Part shown: one piece after another, positions 1-7,367 of the stretch
How positions within the stretch are numbered: position 1 is the stretch's first letter
Layout of the letters: every line of letters begins with the position of its first letter
From: Willaertia magna
Lineage: Eukaryota; Heterolobosea; Eutetramitea; Acrasida; Naegleriidae
Reading direction: 5' to 3'
Assembly (NCBI GenBank): GCA_902984215.1
Contig: CADWAF010001042.1
Location: 1-10,786 of the forward strand
Length of the DNA stretch: 10,786 nt
Program-made: the position numbers and the translations under genes
The notes under the pieces: model-generated
What the model was told of the DNA's origin: nothing
The model's input: the letters and a program-made list of their open reading frames with translations, nothing else
The model's database searches: none

Positions 1-59
1 CTATAAGTTGGAATATTAGTTTCAGAAGTAATATTAGTTTCAATTGTTGGTTGAGACAT
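1..59 (-). CDS. 5' end of an unidentified protein gene (partial)
   Basis: An ATG at 59-57 on the minus strand opens a frame that stays open to the window edge and encodes MSQPTIETNITSETNIPTY. The start lies in an A-rich context (acacaaATG) typical of dictyostelid genes, and the base composition rises relative to the spacer behind it. The visible residues contain an ETNI duplication caused by a 12-bp direct repeat. Only about 19 residues are visible, with no recognisable domain, so no function can be given. It could also be a chance open frame, but the start context and codon choice (ACT, CCA, CAA, TCT) resemble the other genes here. Confidence 0.55.
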   Translation of the reverse strand, partial: MSQPTIETNITSETNIPTY

Positions 60-341
60 TTGTGTTATTTACTAGAATATTATAATATTGAATGGTTATT
101 GATTGTCAAGACAATTTATTTAATTTGAATGAAAGAAAATCTGTTCGTTTGTCTTGCGTTTAAATAGTGAATATATTTCGGATATAAATTTGTGTAATTA
201 CTAGTTATTGCTTCCTTCACTAAGTCAAGAATAACAATGCACTTTCAGGAGAGGCTGGAGAAAGTGCATTCTTTCTTTAATTTTTGCTCAGAACGCACTT
301 AAGAACGCTCGTATTTTTTTATTTCAAAATTTTCCTAGAAA
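60..341. other. Spacer with hairpin, between partial gene and transposase relic
   Basis: No coding frame of note was found. The stretch is less AT-rich than the desert to its right and holds the hairpin at 236-270. It also holds the 7-mer GTCAAGA at 105-111 (inside a small dyad, ATTGTC-AA-GACAAT) and at 224-230, with its inverse TCTTGAC at 365-371. The part near 60-200 is presumably the promoter and leader of the leftward gene starting at 59. No tRNA B box or Dictyostelium upstream element (DUSE-like CCCATAA) was seen. Confidence 0.5.
236..300. repeat. Perfect 11-bp hairpin with a third competing arm
   Basis: AATGCACTTTC (236-246) and GAAAGTGCATT (260-270) form a perfect 11-bp inverted repeat around a 13-base loop. 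A third segment, AGAACGCACTT (290-300), is complementary to 262-272 with one mismatch, which becomes a G-U pair in a minus-strand RNA. Arms 1 and 3 therefore compete for arm 2. The AGAACGC 7-mer recurs at 302-308. It could be a structured leader element of the gene starting at 59, a small hairpin RNA, or terminal/subterminal repeats of the neighbouring transposon relic. Confidence 0.6.
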
Positions 342-1230
342 TTACACTTGTATATTTTGTTGAATCTTGACTATCTCGAAATTGAAATAATTATCATGTA
401 TTCCTACTGTTGATCTAACTGAAAATAAATTATTTGATTGATAAATAAAATCTTTAAAGATAAAACTAAGTCTATTAGTTTTACTTGTAAAATAAATATT
501 AAATCTTTTCTTTTTAATACTTCTAAAGTTTATTTTCTATCAAAATACTTATCTACATATACTATATAATAACCATCTAAAAGTTCTATTATTTCTTTTA
601 CAACAGTCCATGAACAATATATTTTAATTAATAACCCTCTAACATATTTATTATTAGAATATCTTTATATAGGATAATCAAATAGTTTAATGAGAGTTCT
701 TTTGTGTAATTTAAAATTAAAAATATAACTTTCTAAACTAGCAGCTTTATAAAATTTTAATTTATTAGAATGTAATTTTTTTTATTAATACATAATGTGA
801 ATTATTTTTTCTTTTATGTAATATCATAAATTCATCAATACTTATAATAGTTAAATAAAATTATAATTGTTAAACTTTTTTTTTCAATATATCTAACCAA
901 TCATCTACATTAATATTTATACATTTAAACATTTTAGAATATTAATAAAAAAAGTATTTTTGTTGAAAAATATTGATTTTGATTTATTTAATTATTATTT
1001 AAATCGCTCTTATATTATTTTATTATTGAAAATTTTACACGATTTATATTAAAAAAATAAAATAAAAATTTATTTAAATCAATTTCAATAAATTCTTCCT
1101 TCTATCTTTCAATATACTTTATATGATTTTAATAAAATTATTAGTTAAAACTTTTTAATTTTTTTTGTTTACCATATTTAATTTTTATTTCATTTAATCT
1201 TTCTTCTTTTTTTTTGTTTATTAAATTTAA
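342..1230 (-). pseudogene. Decayed PiggyBac-like (DDE_Tnp_1_7) transposase
   Basis: Reading the minus strand, broken frames line up with the PiggyBac transposase family. In order they are: a basic start (EERLNEIKIKYGKQKK, near 1220-1160); a block like 'eeikafl..lll.i.rlpsirdyw' (EIDLNKFLFYFFNINRVKF, near 1090-1025); DWLDILKKKFNNYNF (near 905-860); the first catalytic block SIDEFMILHKRK (842-807; D at 836-834); KLKFYKAASLESYIFNF (near 763-713), matching the 'gikfwvl.d..tgyiynf.vytgk' strand; and the second block YYIVYVDKYFDRK (D at 553-551). It ends with TSKTNRLSFIF and an open frame stopping at 342. Frames shift in A-runs (near 776-783 and 876-884) and after the second block, and there are in-frame TAA stops (for example 532-530). 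The third catalytic region (GGVDxxDQ in PiggyBac) and the cysteine-rich C-terminus were not found, so the copy is also truncated. The family assignment rests on visual matching to the consensus. Confidence 0.72.
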
Positions 1231-3703
1231 ACATTTTCATTAAATAATTTATTAAAACATGATAACAGAGTTATTTTAAATAAAATTCTTTTAAACTAAC
1301 CTTTTTTATTAATAATATTTTCATTTTTATTAAAATTTACATATTTATAACTTAATAATTTTTTTTTATTATTTTCTTCTATTATCAAGTACGCAAATAA
1401 AATATTAAAAGTTGTTAAATTATTATTTTTAAAATTATTTTCTAGAGTTTAATTGAATTTTAATTTTTTTTATTCTAACACTTCGTAATTAAATAGTATA
1501 TAAGTTGAGTAAATAGTTAATGAATAAATAAAATCTATTATATTTTTTTTTTCTAAAATAATTTGTTTCATTTTTTTTATTGTTTATATTTTAAAATGTA
1601 TTATAATTATATTATGTAGTACAATATAATAGATATATAATAAAATTTACTTTGTAAAAGAAATAAAAAGAAAATAAATATTAAATTTAAATATTTTTAT
1701 TTCTATAGTAATAATACAAGTTAATTTCTTAAAGATTTATAAAAAATAATATAACATAAACCACTTATAAACACATTTTTTTTTATTCAAAAATTGAATT
1801 TCTTAAAATGTATATTTATTTTTAATAATTTTTTAACATTATTTTAATAAATAAAAAGTTTTAAAAAATTATAAAAATTTAAGTTTATGATTTTTATTTT
1901 TTATAATATTAATATAGATAATTAAAATATTTTAATTTTTTATATTTAATATTTTAGATTTATTTTAATTATTTAATAATGTCTTTGTGTTTTAATATTA
2001 TAAGAATAATAAAAAAATATTTAAAATTATTTAAATTTATATTCAATATTAAAATATGATTTAAATTATTAATTAATATATTTTTTACAAAAATTATTTA
2101 TTCTTTTTTTATTATTTTTTAAATTATTTTCTTTTTATTTTATAATTATTTTATTAATTTTAATTTTATAATTATTTTTATTAAAATAAATATTTTTGTA
2201 TGAAATATTTTTAAAATAATAATATTTTATTTAAATTTAAATTATTACTATTATTAAGTATAAAATTATTATTTAAAAGATTATTATTTATAAAATTATT
2301 ATTAATTAGATTTATATTAATTAATAATTTATTTTGATTATTATTTTGTAAATTATTTGTATTAATTTATAAATTTTTTTAAAGGTAAAATTAATTAATC
2401 TAAATAATAAATAATTTAATTAAATTAAAGTTTGATAATTTATAATTTTTAAATAAACTTATTAAATAATTTTAAAATATTTATTTATTTTTAAATAAAA
2501 TAATTTATTATCATTTTTAAGTAAATTAAAATATTATATAAAAATATTTATTTTAAAAAAGGTTTATAAATTAAAAAAGAAAAATAATAATAATAAAAGA
2601 AATAAGTAATAAATATAAAAAATAATTTAATAAAAAAAATATTTTATAAAACCTTTTTTTTATAATTTTTATATATTTAATTCTTTTAATTGTATAAATA
2701 TATTATTTTTATTAATTAATTTATATACTTTTTAATTGTATTTAATAATTATTTATGATAATTATTTTTTAATTTAAGAGATGTAAATAAAATAGTAATT
2801 TTATTATTTTTTGATAAACCTAAACATTCTTCATATTTATATATACTTAAATTATCTATATTAAAATAATTTTATATTTAAAAATTTTAATAAATTTTTT
2901 AATCTATTTTTTAAATATTTTAATATTAATTTCTTTTATATTTTTTAATAATTTTTTTTATTTTTATTATTTATTAATATTTTCTTTTTAATATGTTTTT
3001 TTGAATAAAATTAAAAAATATTTTTATAATATATTTTATATTTAAATATATTTTTATATTTTTTATTTTCTATTTTATATTTAAAAATATTATCATTTTT
3101 AAATATTACATTAATTTTTTTATATTTAAAAGTATATAAATATATTAAATAAATCATTCTAAAATTTATATATAAATATATTAAATAAATCATTCTAAAA
3201 TTTATTTAAAATAACAATTTTATTTAAAATAAATATTAATTTAACTAAATTATAATTAAATTAAACTATTAATTTAATTAAATTATTAATTTACTTGTAA
3301 CTATTTTTAAATAAAAAAATATAATTTTTTATAATTATTTAATACAATCATTTTATATCTTATGTTATCTTTCAAAATATAAAAACACTTTTAGATAATT
3401 AAAATAAATTTAATAATATTTTAAAATAAAATTTATAATACAATTAAAATACAAAAAATTATTTTTAAAAAAAATTATAAATAAAACATATTTATAAATT
3501 AAAAATCATAATACAAAAATAACAATATTCTTTTATTCATTAACACCACTCTAAAACTTTAATTATTAATGAATAACTAAAATTAAACTAAATTTTAAAT
3601 TTTTTTATAATAGTTTACTATTATAAAAAATAAACTAGCATAATTTTATTAAAATAATTTTGTTCTAATTTTAAGTTTTTTGTAACGTTAATTGTATAAA
3701 AAT
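1231..3703. other. Gene-free AT desert
   Basis: This stretch of about 2.5 kb consists almost only of A and T. Sampled 60-base lines between 1800 and 3500 contain one to three G or C each. Stops occur densely in all frames. I found no RNA gene, motif or conserved protein fragment. The first few hundred bases (to about 1700) keep slightly more G/C and may be further decayed transposon. The only definite structure is the 36-bp tandem repeat at 3133-3204. Confidence 0.8.
3133..3204. repeat. Tandem repeat, 2 x 36 bp
   Basis: Bases 3133-3168 and 3169-3204 are identical. The unit begins TATATAAATATATTAAAT and carries the otherwise rare core AATCATTCTAAAATTT. The match breaks down immediately after 3204. 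The perfect identity implies a recent duplication by replication slippage or repair. No function is evident. Confidence 0.9.
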
Positions 3704-3819
3704 AATGACTGGGCAAAAAATCACAACAATAGACAAAAGTAGGTCAAAAATGAAAAAATATCTATTCAATACATTCCTTATAGCACTTTTGACTAGTCTT
3801 TTATTTGCCAATGAAAAGG

Positions 3820-3824
3820 AAAAA
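3820..3824 (-). terminator. Pol III T-run terminator of the 5S gene
   Basis: On the minus strand the 5S gene ends ...GTAGAT and runs directly into TTTTT, followed by CC and another TTTT. A run of four or more T on the non-template strand is the standard RNA polymerase III terminator, so the primary transcript should end within it. Confidence 0.85.
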
Positions 3825-3942
3825 ATCTACAGCACTACAGGTTCCCGAGAAGTCTCCCATCTCAGTACTAATGTAGCCCTACAGCGCTTAACTTCTCAAA
3901 TCGGATGGGATGAGGTGGTTTCACAGTGGTATGGCCGTAGAT
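3825..3942 (-). rRNA. 5S ribosomal RNA
   Basis: The 118-base minus-strand sequence has the full eukaryotic 5S layout. Helix I pairs the ends (5' ATCTACGGC with 3' GCTGTAGAT, nine pairs with one G-U). It also has the universal GGCCATACCAC start, TGAAAC, GAAGTTAAGC near nt 48-57, TTAGTACT at 72-79, GATGGGAGAC at 82-91 and GGGAACC. CTACA (67-71) pairs with TGTAG (104-108), closing the IV/V arm. Numbering through nt 90 matches the Xenopus 5S scheme without gaps. It forms part of the large ribosomal subunit and is transcribed by RNA polymerase III with TFIIIA. No 18S/26S sequence is nearby, so it is a dispersed copy lying between an AT desert and the S28 peptidase gene. Conserved positions look intact, so it is probably functional; the 5' end could be one base further out. 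Confidence 0.97.
3846..3893 (-). promoter_or_regulatory. 5S internal control region (boxes A, IE, C)
   Basis: Counting from the 5S 5' end at 3942, box A falls at nt 50-64 (AGTTAAGCGCTGTAG), the intermediate element at 67-72, and box C at 80-97 (GAGATGGGAGACTTCTCG). These are the positions bound by TFIIIA/TFIIIC in eukaryotic 5S genes, so this copy carries its own promoter. Confidence 0.8.
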
Positions 3943-3961
3943 ATGTAGTTATTAACAGTCT

Positions 3962-4209
3962 GCATATTGTTTTAATTATTGTATATTGGGAAAAATTGTA
4001 AACTTTTTATTTGTAAAAGCAATACAAAGTTAAATAATTAATTCTTTTGGCTAAAAAACCTAATAAAATAATTTATTTAATAATATTGCATATTGTTTTA
4101 ATTATTGTTATTGGGAAAAATAAACTTTTTATTTGTAAAAGCAATACAAAGTTAAATAATTAATTCTTTTGGCTAAAAAACCTAACAAAATAATTTATTT
4201 AATAATATT
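3962..4209. repeat. Tandem duplication of about 124 bp between 5S and S28 gene
   Basis: Copy 1 (3962-4087, 126 bp) and copy 2 (4088-4209, 122 bp) both start GCATATTGTTTTAATTATTG and end TTTAATAATATT. They differ by one substitution (AATAAAATAA versus AACAAAATAA) and two small indels of 1 and 3 bases near the start. Each copy contains AATAAA-type poly(A) signals on the minus strand, so the unit appears to include the S28 gene's 3' processing region. It ends 19 bases before the 5S 5' end. Confidence 0.93.
4194..4199 (-). terminator. Poly(A) signal of the S28 peptidase gene
   Basis: AATAAA on the minus strand begins 24 bases after the S28 stop codon (4225-4223). The surrounding sequence is T/A-rich. 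The tandem duplication places a second copy about 124 bases further downstream. Confidence 0.5.
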
Positions 4210-4222
4210 GGTTTACTGTTCC

Positions 4223-5881
4223 TTAAACTCTTCTTTTAATTCTTCTTTCAGAATAAAATTCATTAATCCACTTTCTAATTTCATTAACCTCTTGTTGTCT
4301 TGCTTGGACTACACTTTGTGGATCTAATGGATTAGAACTTCTCAAATCTAAATGATGAGCACCCTTTTCAATATAAATTAATTTAATCTTTTCATTTACT
4401 TCTGTTCCAATATTAACACCGCCTCCTCTCCAAGGATCAAATTGACTTTACAAATTAAATATAAAAGTAAATACTTAACTTACCCATTAGAAAATACAAT
4501 ATTTGTAGCTTCCTTTAAAATACGTTTTCCACCATAATGAGTAATTACATAATTCTCACGAGGAACAACTTTCCACTTTTGATAACAATAATTCTTTTGA
4601 TAATCTAAATTCCAAGGTGCAGATAAAAACATATCAGTATCTGGATAATTACCTATTGGCATAACCATCTCATTACATGATTGTACATCCCAACCTTCAT
4701 CACCTAATGATGGAGAATCAGGTGCAGTTAAATTATTACAATTACCAATTGATCCAGTATAATTATAATAAACATTTGCTCCTTGTAAAATAGCATCTAA
4801 ATAATCAGTTGGATTTTTAACCATACCATTAGCTATTCTATCACAAACAACAGTTATTGGAAAAGCAGGTAATGGCATTAAAAAGTTTGCAGGATAAGGA
4901 TAATTAACCATTGGTAAAGTTGTATAAGCTTGATATAAAAAGTTAATTAATTGATTCACGTCATTTGCATTTCTAATACCTGGTGAACAAACCTTAAATT
5001 TATTTGTTAAATAACTATATTTACTTGAATCTTGAATCATTGATTGTAATTGTAAAAATCCTTGTTTAATAACTTGATCACATGTTGCTGCTTTGTAGAT
5101 ATTTAAATTGGAGGAATTTCTAAAATCTTCAGTACAGATTTGGGTATAAATATTTGGCGGGGAAATTCCTGTAAATTGGAAAATTGGCGCGGAAGCAGCA
5201 ATAGCGCCATCAACTACATGTGGGTATTTAAATCTAATCCATGCACTTAACATTCCTTTACAATTAATTGATTGTAAAATAATAAATTAACTAAATTAAA
5301 ATAATATTGAACATACCACCATATGAACCACCAAATGCAATTACAGGACGATTACGTTTCATATCTAAACCATAATTTTCAGTTAAGAAATAAACATAAT
5401 CTGCTAAAGCTTGTTCACTAGTTAAATATTTAATATTTTCAAGTTTGTAAGAATCTTTACCGAAAGGATAACTTTCACCATAATAACGGTGTTCAATAAA
5501 TAAAATTAAAGGTTTAAATTCAGGTGCAATATCAAACATCATTCCTGTATTTTCATAAAAATTAATGATATCACCTTCATTTCCTGTATATAAAAAGATT
5601 GGTGTGTTTGAATTTTTTGGATCTACAAAACTATCACAAATTAAATAACGTTGAGACCATGTTTTATCATTTGAAAAATCATAGTGATCTAAACGTTGTT
5701 TAAAATAAAAAACTTTATATGGTGGTAAATTTGTGTTTTTACTTTTTAATAACTTATTAGTATATCTATTGTTAAATCTTCTAAATCTTTGTTGTTCAAT
5801 ACCTTGTACAAAAGTTAAAATCGCGATTGTTGCGAACAACAAGATTAAGAAAGCAGAAGTTTTTAACAAGCGTTGTTGCAT
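4223..5881 (-). CDS. Serine peptidase family S28 (Pro-X carboxypeptidase/DPP2-like)
   Basis: Three exons, 5881-5317, 5255-4484 and 4445-4223, join in phase to a 519-residue protein, close to the roughly 490-500 of animal PRCP and DPP2. Family S28 cleaves after proline, at the C-terminus (PRCP) or as a dipeptidyl peptidase (DPP2), in acidic lysosomal or secreted compartments. A signal peptide covers about residues 1-27. Family motifs are KQRLDHYDF (61-69), FLYTGNEGD (96-104), EHRYYGES (130-137), the nucleophile elbow GGSYGGM with S186, SCNEMVMPIG, then SNGQFDPW with catalytic D449 and GAHHLDLR with H476 or H477. The first intron splits the GGSYGGM motif and the second the SNGQFDPW motif; splicing restores both exactly. 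N-x-T/S sequons (NYT, NLT) fit secretion. The start follows an A-run and gives the signal peptide. Sequence alone does not separate carboxy- from dipeptidyl peptidase activity. Confidence 0.95.
4446..4483 (-). other. Intron 2 of S28 gene, 38 nt
   Basis: The minus strand reads ...AATGG|GTAAGT...GTAAAG|TCAATTT. Removal joins GG+T into the Gly of SNGQFDPW. Retention gives an immediate TAA and shifts the frame. At 38 nt it is extremely short. Confidence 0.88.
5256..5316 (-). other. Intron 1 of S28 gene, 61 nt
   Basis: The minus strand reads ...TATGGTG|GTATGT...GTAAAG|GAATG. Splicing restores GGSYGGM around the nucleophile serine. Exon 1 ends in phase 1 and exon 2 supplies GA for the glycine codon. 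Confidence 0.93.
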
Positions 5882-6011
5882 TTTTTTTGGTGGGAAATTT
5901 TATTCACTCCTGTTGTAAAGACTATTCCATTTCAGGAGTTTTGAAAATCTTTCCAATTTATAAAATATTTCTTTATTATTTACAATGGAAAGTTAGAAGC
6001 ATACAATACTT
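5882..6011 (-). promoter_or_regulatory. Promoter/leader of S28 gene with CSL-like site and dyad
   Basis: This 130-base gap separates the primase stop from the S28 start and must hold the primase 3' end and the S28 promoter. It contains GTGGGAA at 5890-5896 (plus strand), the core of CSL (CBF1/Su(H)/Lag-1) sites, just upstream of the ATG. It also contains a 7-bp dyad ACTCCTG (5906-5912)/CAGGAGT (5933-5939) with a 20-base spacer. Binding by any factor is inferred from motif identity only. Confidence 0.4.
5972..5977 (-). terminator. Poly(A) signal of primase gene
   Basis: AATAAA on the minus strand, 34 bases past the primase stop, is the only such hexamer in this gap and lies at a usual distance for cleavage and polyadenylation. 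Confidence 0.5.
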
Positions 6012-7245
6012 TTAAAAATCCATTGAGTCATTCACTCTATTGCAATTCAAACTTTTTACATGTCCTTCAAATAATTTAATATAACTTTGGAATTTAGCTT
6101 CACCACCATTTAATAATTGTGATAAATTCAACCCATCAGTTTCTGGATAGAAAGTATAATGTCCTCTTTTAATTGGTACACAAATAGATCCAGTACCAGG
6201 GTGTACACAAAATGGACATTTCAATAAGTGATTAAATCCTTTTGAAACGTTAATATCTAGCCTTGGGTAAACCATAGTGTAAACTATCTCCCAAAGGAAA
6301 TGTTTCTTTTTTCTATCTTTATCTAATAATTCAAATAATTTGGACCATAAATCTACACTAGATTTTTCATTATTGGTTAATACTTTTCTAACTTCTTCCT
6401 TTACTTCATTGTTATAAATTAAATTTAAAATATAATTAACTGCCTTTGGTTTTATTTCTTCATCACCAAATATATCCATTTCTTCAACAAAGGTATTTAC
6501 AAAATATTTTCCACAAATCTCAAATACCTTTGATTTCGTGTCAAATGTAGGGTGATCTATATTTGTTAAGTTAATTTTCTTTGCTTGTTTCTCTCCTGAT
6601 ATAGAATTACCAGTGTAAAGATGTATAAAACGTGAAATTGCGTTTCTTCCCTCATTATTTAACTTTTTAAGGTTTTCATCACTAACCCAACAGTGAATAC
6701 CTCTTCTTCCAGAATAAATCCAAGTGAATTGGTTTGCACCAAATACTTCAGAAAGTAAATAGTCTAGAACTTCAGTTGCACAATTCATTAATTTCCAACA
6801 AATATTACAATATTTTGCACCAGAACAACCACAAAATCTAACATCATCATAATCTGAGATATCAATATCAATACAATATTCCTTTTCTATTGGTAAGAAA
6901 GCACTTTGTTGGACTTGAAGTTTTTTAGCTACAGGAACTGTATAAATTGCACCAATATCTACTTTTTTTACTAATAATTTTGATTTAACTATTAAATCTT
7001 TAAATTCAGAAACATTTTTAGCAGATTTATATCTAGTAACTATTTCTTGGTTGTCATCTCTTTTGTGAAGTGCCAAAGATATTTCACGGTATGGAAGTTT
7101 AGATTCTCCACCCAACCAATTCACTAATAACTCATACGGAAAGTATTTATCTATTAATTTCGTTTATAAACAAATACATTGTTAACAAAAAGCTAAAAAA
7201 CGTACTATAATATAAATTCAATTGTTGTTCGTTCACAATAGACAT
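6012..7245 (-). CDS. prim1: DNA primase small (catalytic) subunit
   Basis: Exons 7245-7206 and 7150-6012 encode 392 residues (human PRIM1 is 420). The protein makes the RNA primers for DNA polymerase alpha in the nuclear pol alpha-primase complex. Seen in the sequence: the N-terminal LYYNKYFPYELL after splicing; IDIDISDYDDVRFC with metal-binding D108 and D110; a zinc site C120, C122, C128, C131 (CGCSGAKYCNIC); YSGRRGIHCW (159-168), which binds the incoming nucleotide; and YPRLDINVSKGFNHLLKCPF with the third Asp D312, followed by FCVHPGTG. The C-terminus YIKLFEGHVKSL matches the end of family members, so the protein is complete. The internal GTG at 7124 is not the start: the family's N-terminal LYY...FPY lies upstream and is reached only through the intron. 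A reading frame continues upstream of 7245, but conservation begins at this ATG. It shares a 122-base divergent promoter containing an E2F-type site. Confidence 0.97.
7151..7205 (-). other. Intron 1 of primase gene, 55 nt
   Basis: The minus strand reads ...TATTATA|GTACGT...TTAATAG|ATAAATAC. Splicing joins A+AT to an Asn codon and yields NLYYNKYFPYELL, matching primase N-termini. Without splicing the frame stops at 7149-7147. Confidence 0.93.
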
Positions 7246-7367
7246 TTTTTTATTTAATTTTTTTTTGAATTTAAATTGGAGCGCTTTAAACTCCTTTTCT
7301 TGGCGGGAGGCTTTGGCAATTTTCGAAAAAATCTGCAAAAATTTTAAAAATTTTGAAATAAAAAAAA
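7246..7367. promoter_or_regulatory. Divergent promoter with E2F-like site (primase / membrane protein)
   Basis: The 122 bases between two divergent ATGs contain a GC-richer core at about 7279-7317. TTGGCGGG at 7300-7307 fits the E2F/DP consensus TTSSCGSS and lies 55 bases upstream of the primase ATG. A second GCGC (7281-7284, GAGCGCTTTAAA) and TTTGGC (7312-7317... CTTTGGCAA) lie close by. Primase genes are classical E2F/Rb targets in animals and plants, and Dictyostelium encodes an Rb-like protein. Both flanks are A/T tracts. Confidence 0.55.

Noticed and set aside
100..400. tRNA or dictyostelid class I RNA in the left spacer
   Set aside because: No tRNA B box (GGTTCGANNCC) on either strand and no CCTTACAGCAA class I motif; only the hairpin remains.
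3011..3193. 60-residue minus frame (MIYLIYLY...)
   Set aside because: Only A/T-coded residues (I, Y, K, N, F, L) from the AT desert, with the repetition caused by the 36-bp tandem repeat.
1260..3700. CRISPR array, origin or centromere in the AT desert
   Set aside because: No regularly spaced repeats or arrays beyond one two-copy duplication; AT-richness alone is not evidence for an origin or centromere.
3705..4001. 98-residue plus-strand open frame with a signal-peptide-like start (MKKYLFNTFLIALL)
   Set aside because: Its C-terminal two thirds is the exact antisense of the 5S rRNA gene, which explains its unusual composition. The signal-like part lies in the 5S downstream flank, and the end runs into the tandem repeat.
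5733..6015. Two short plus-strand frames over the S28 exon 1 and promoter
   Set aside because: Antisense shadows of the S28 signal-peptide region; no start context or similarity.
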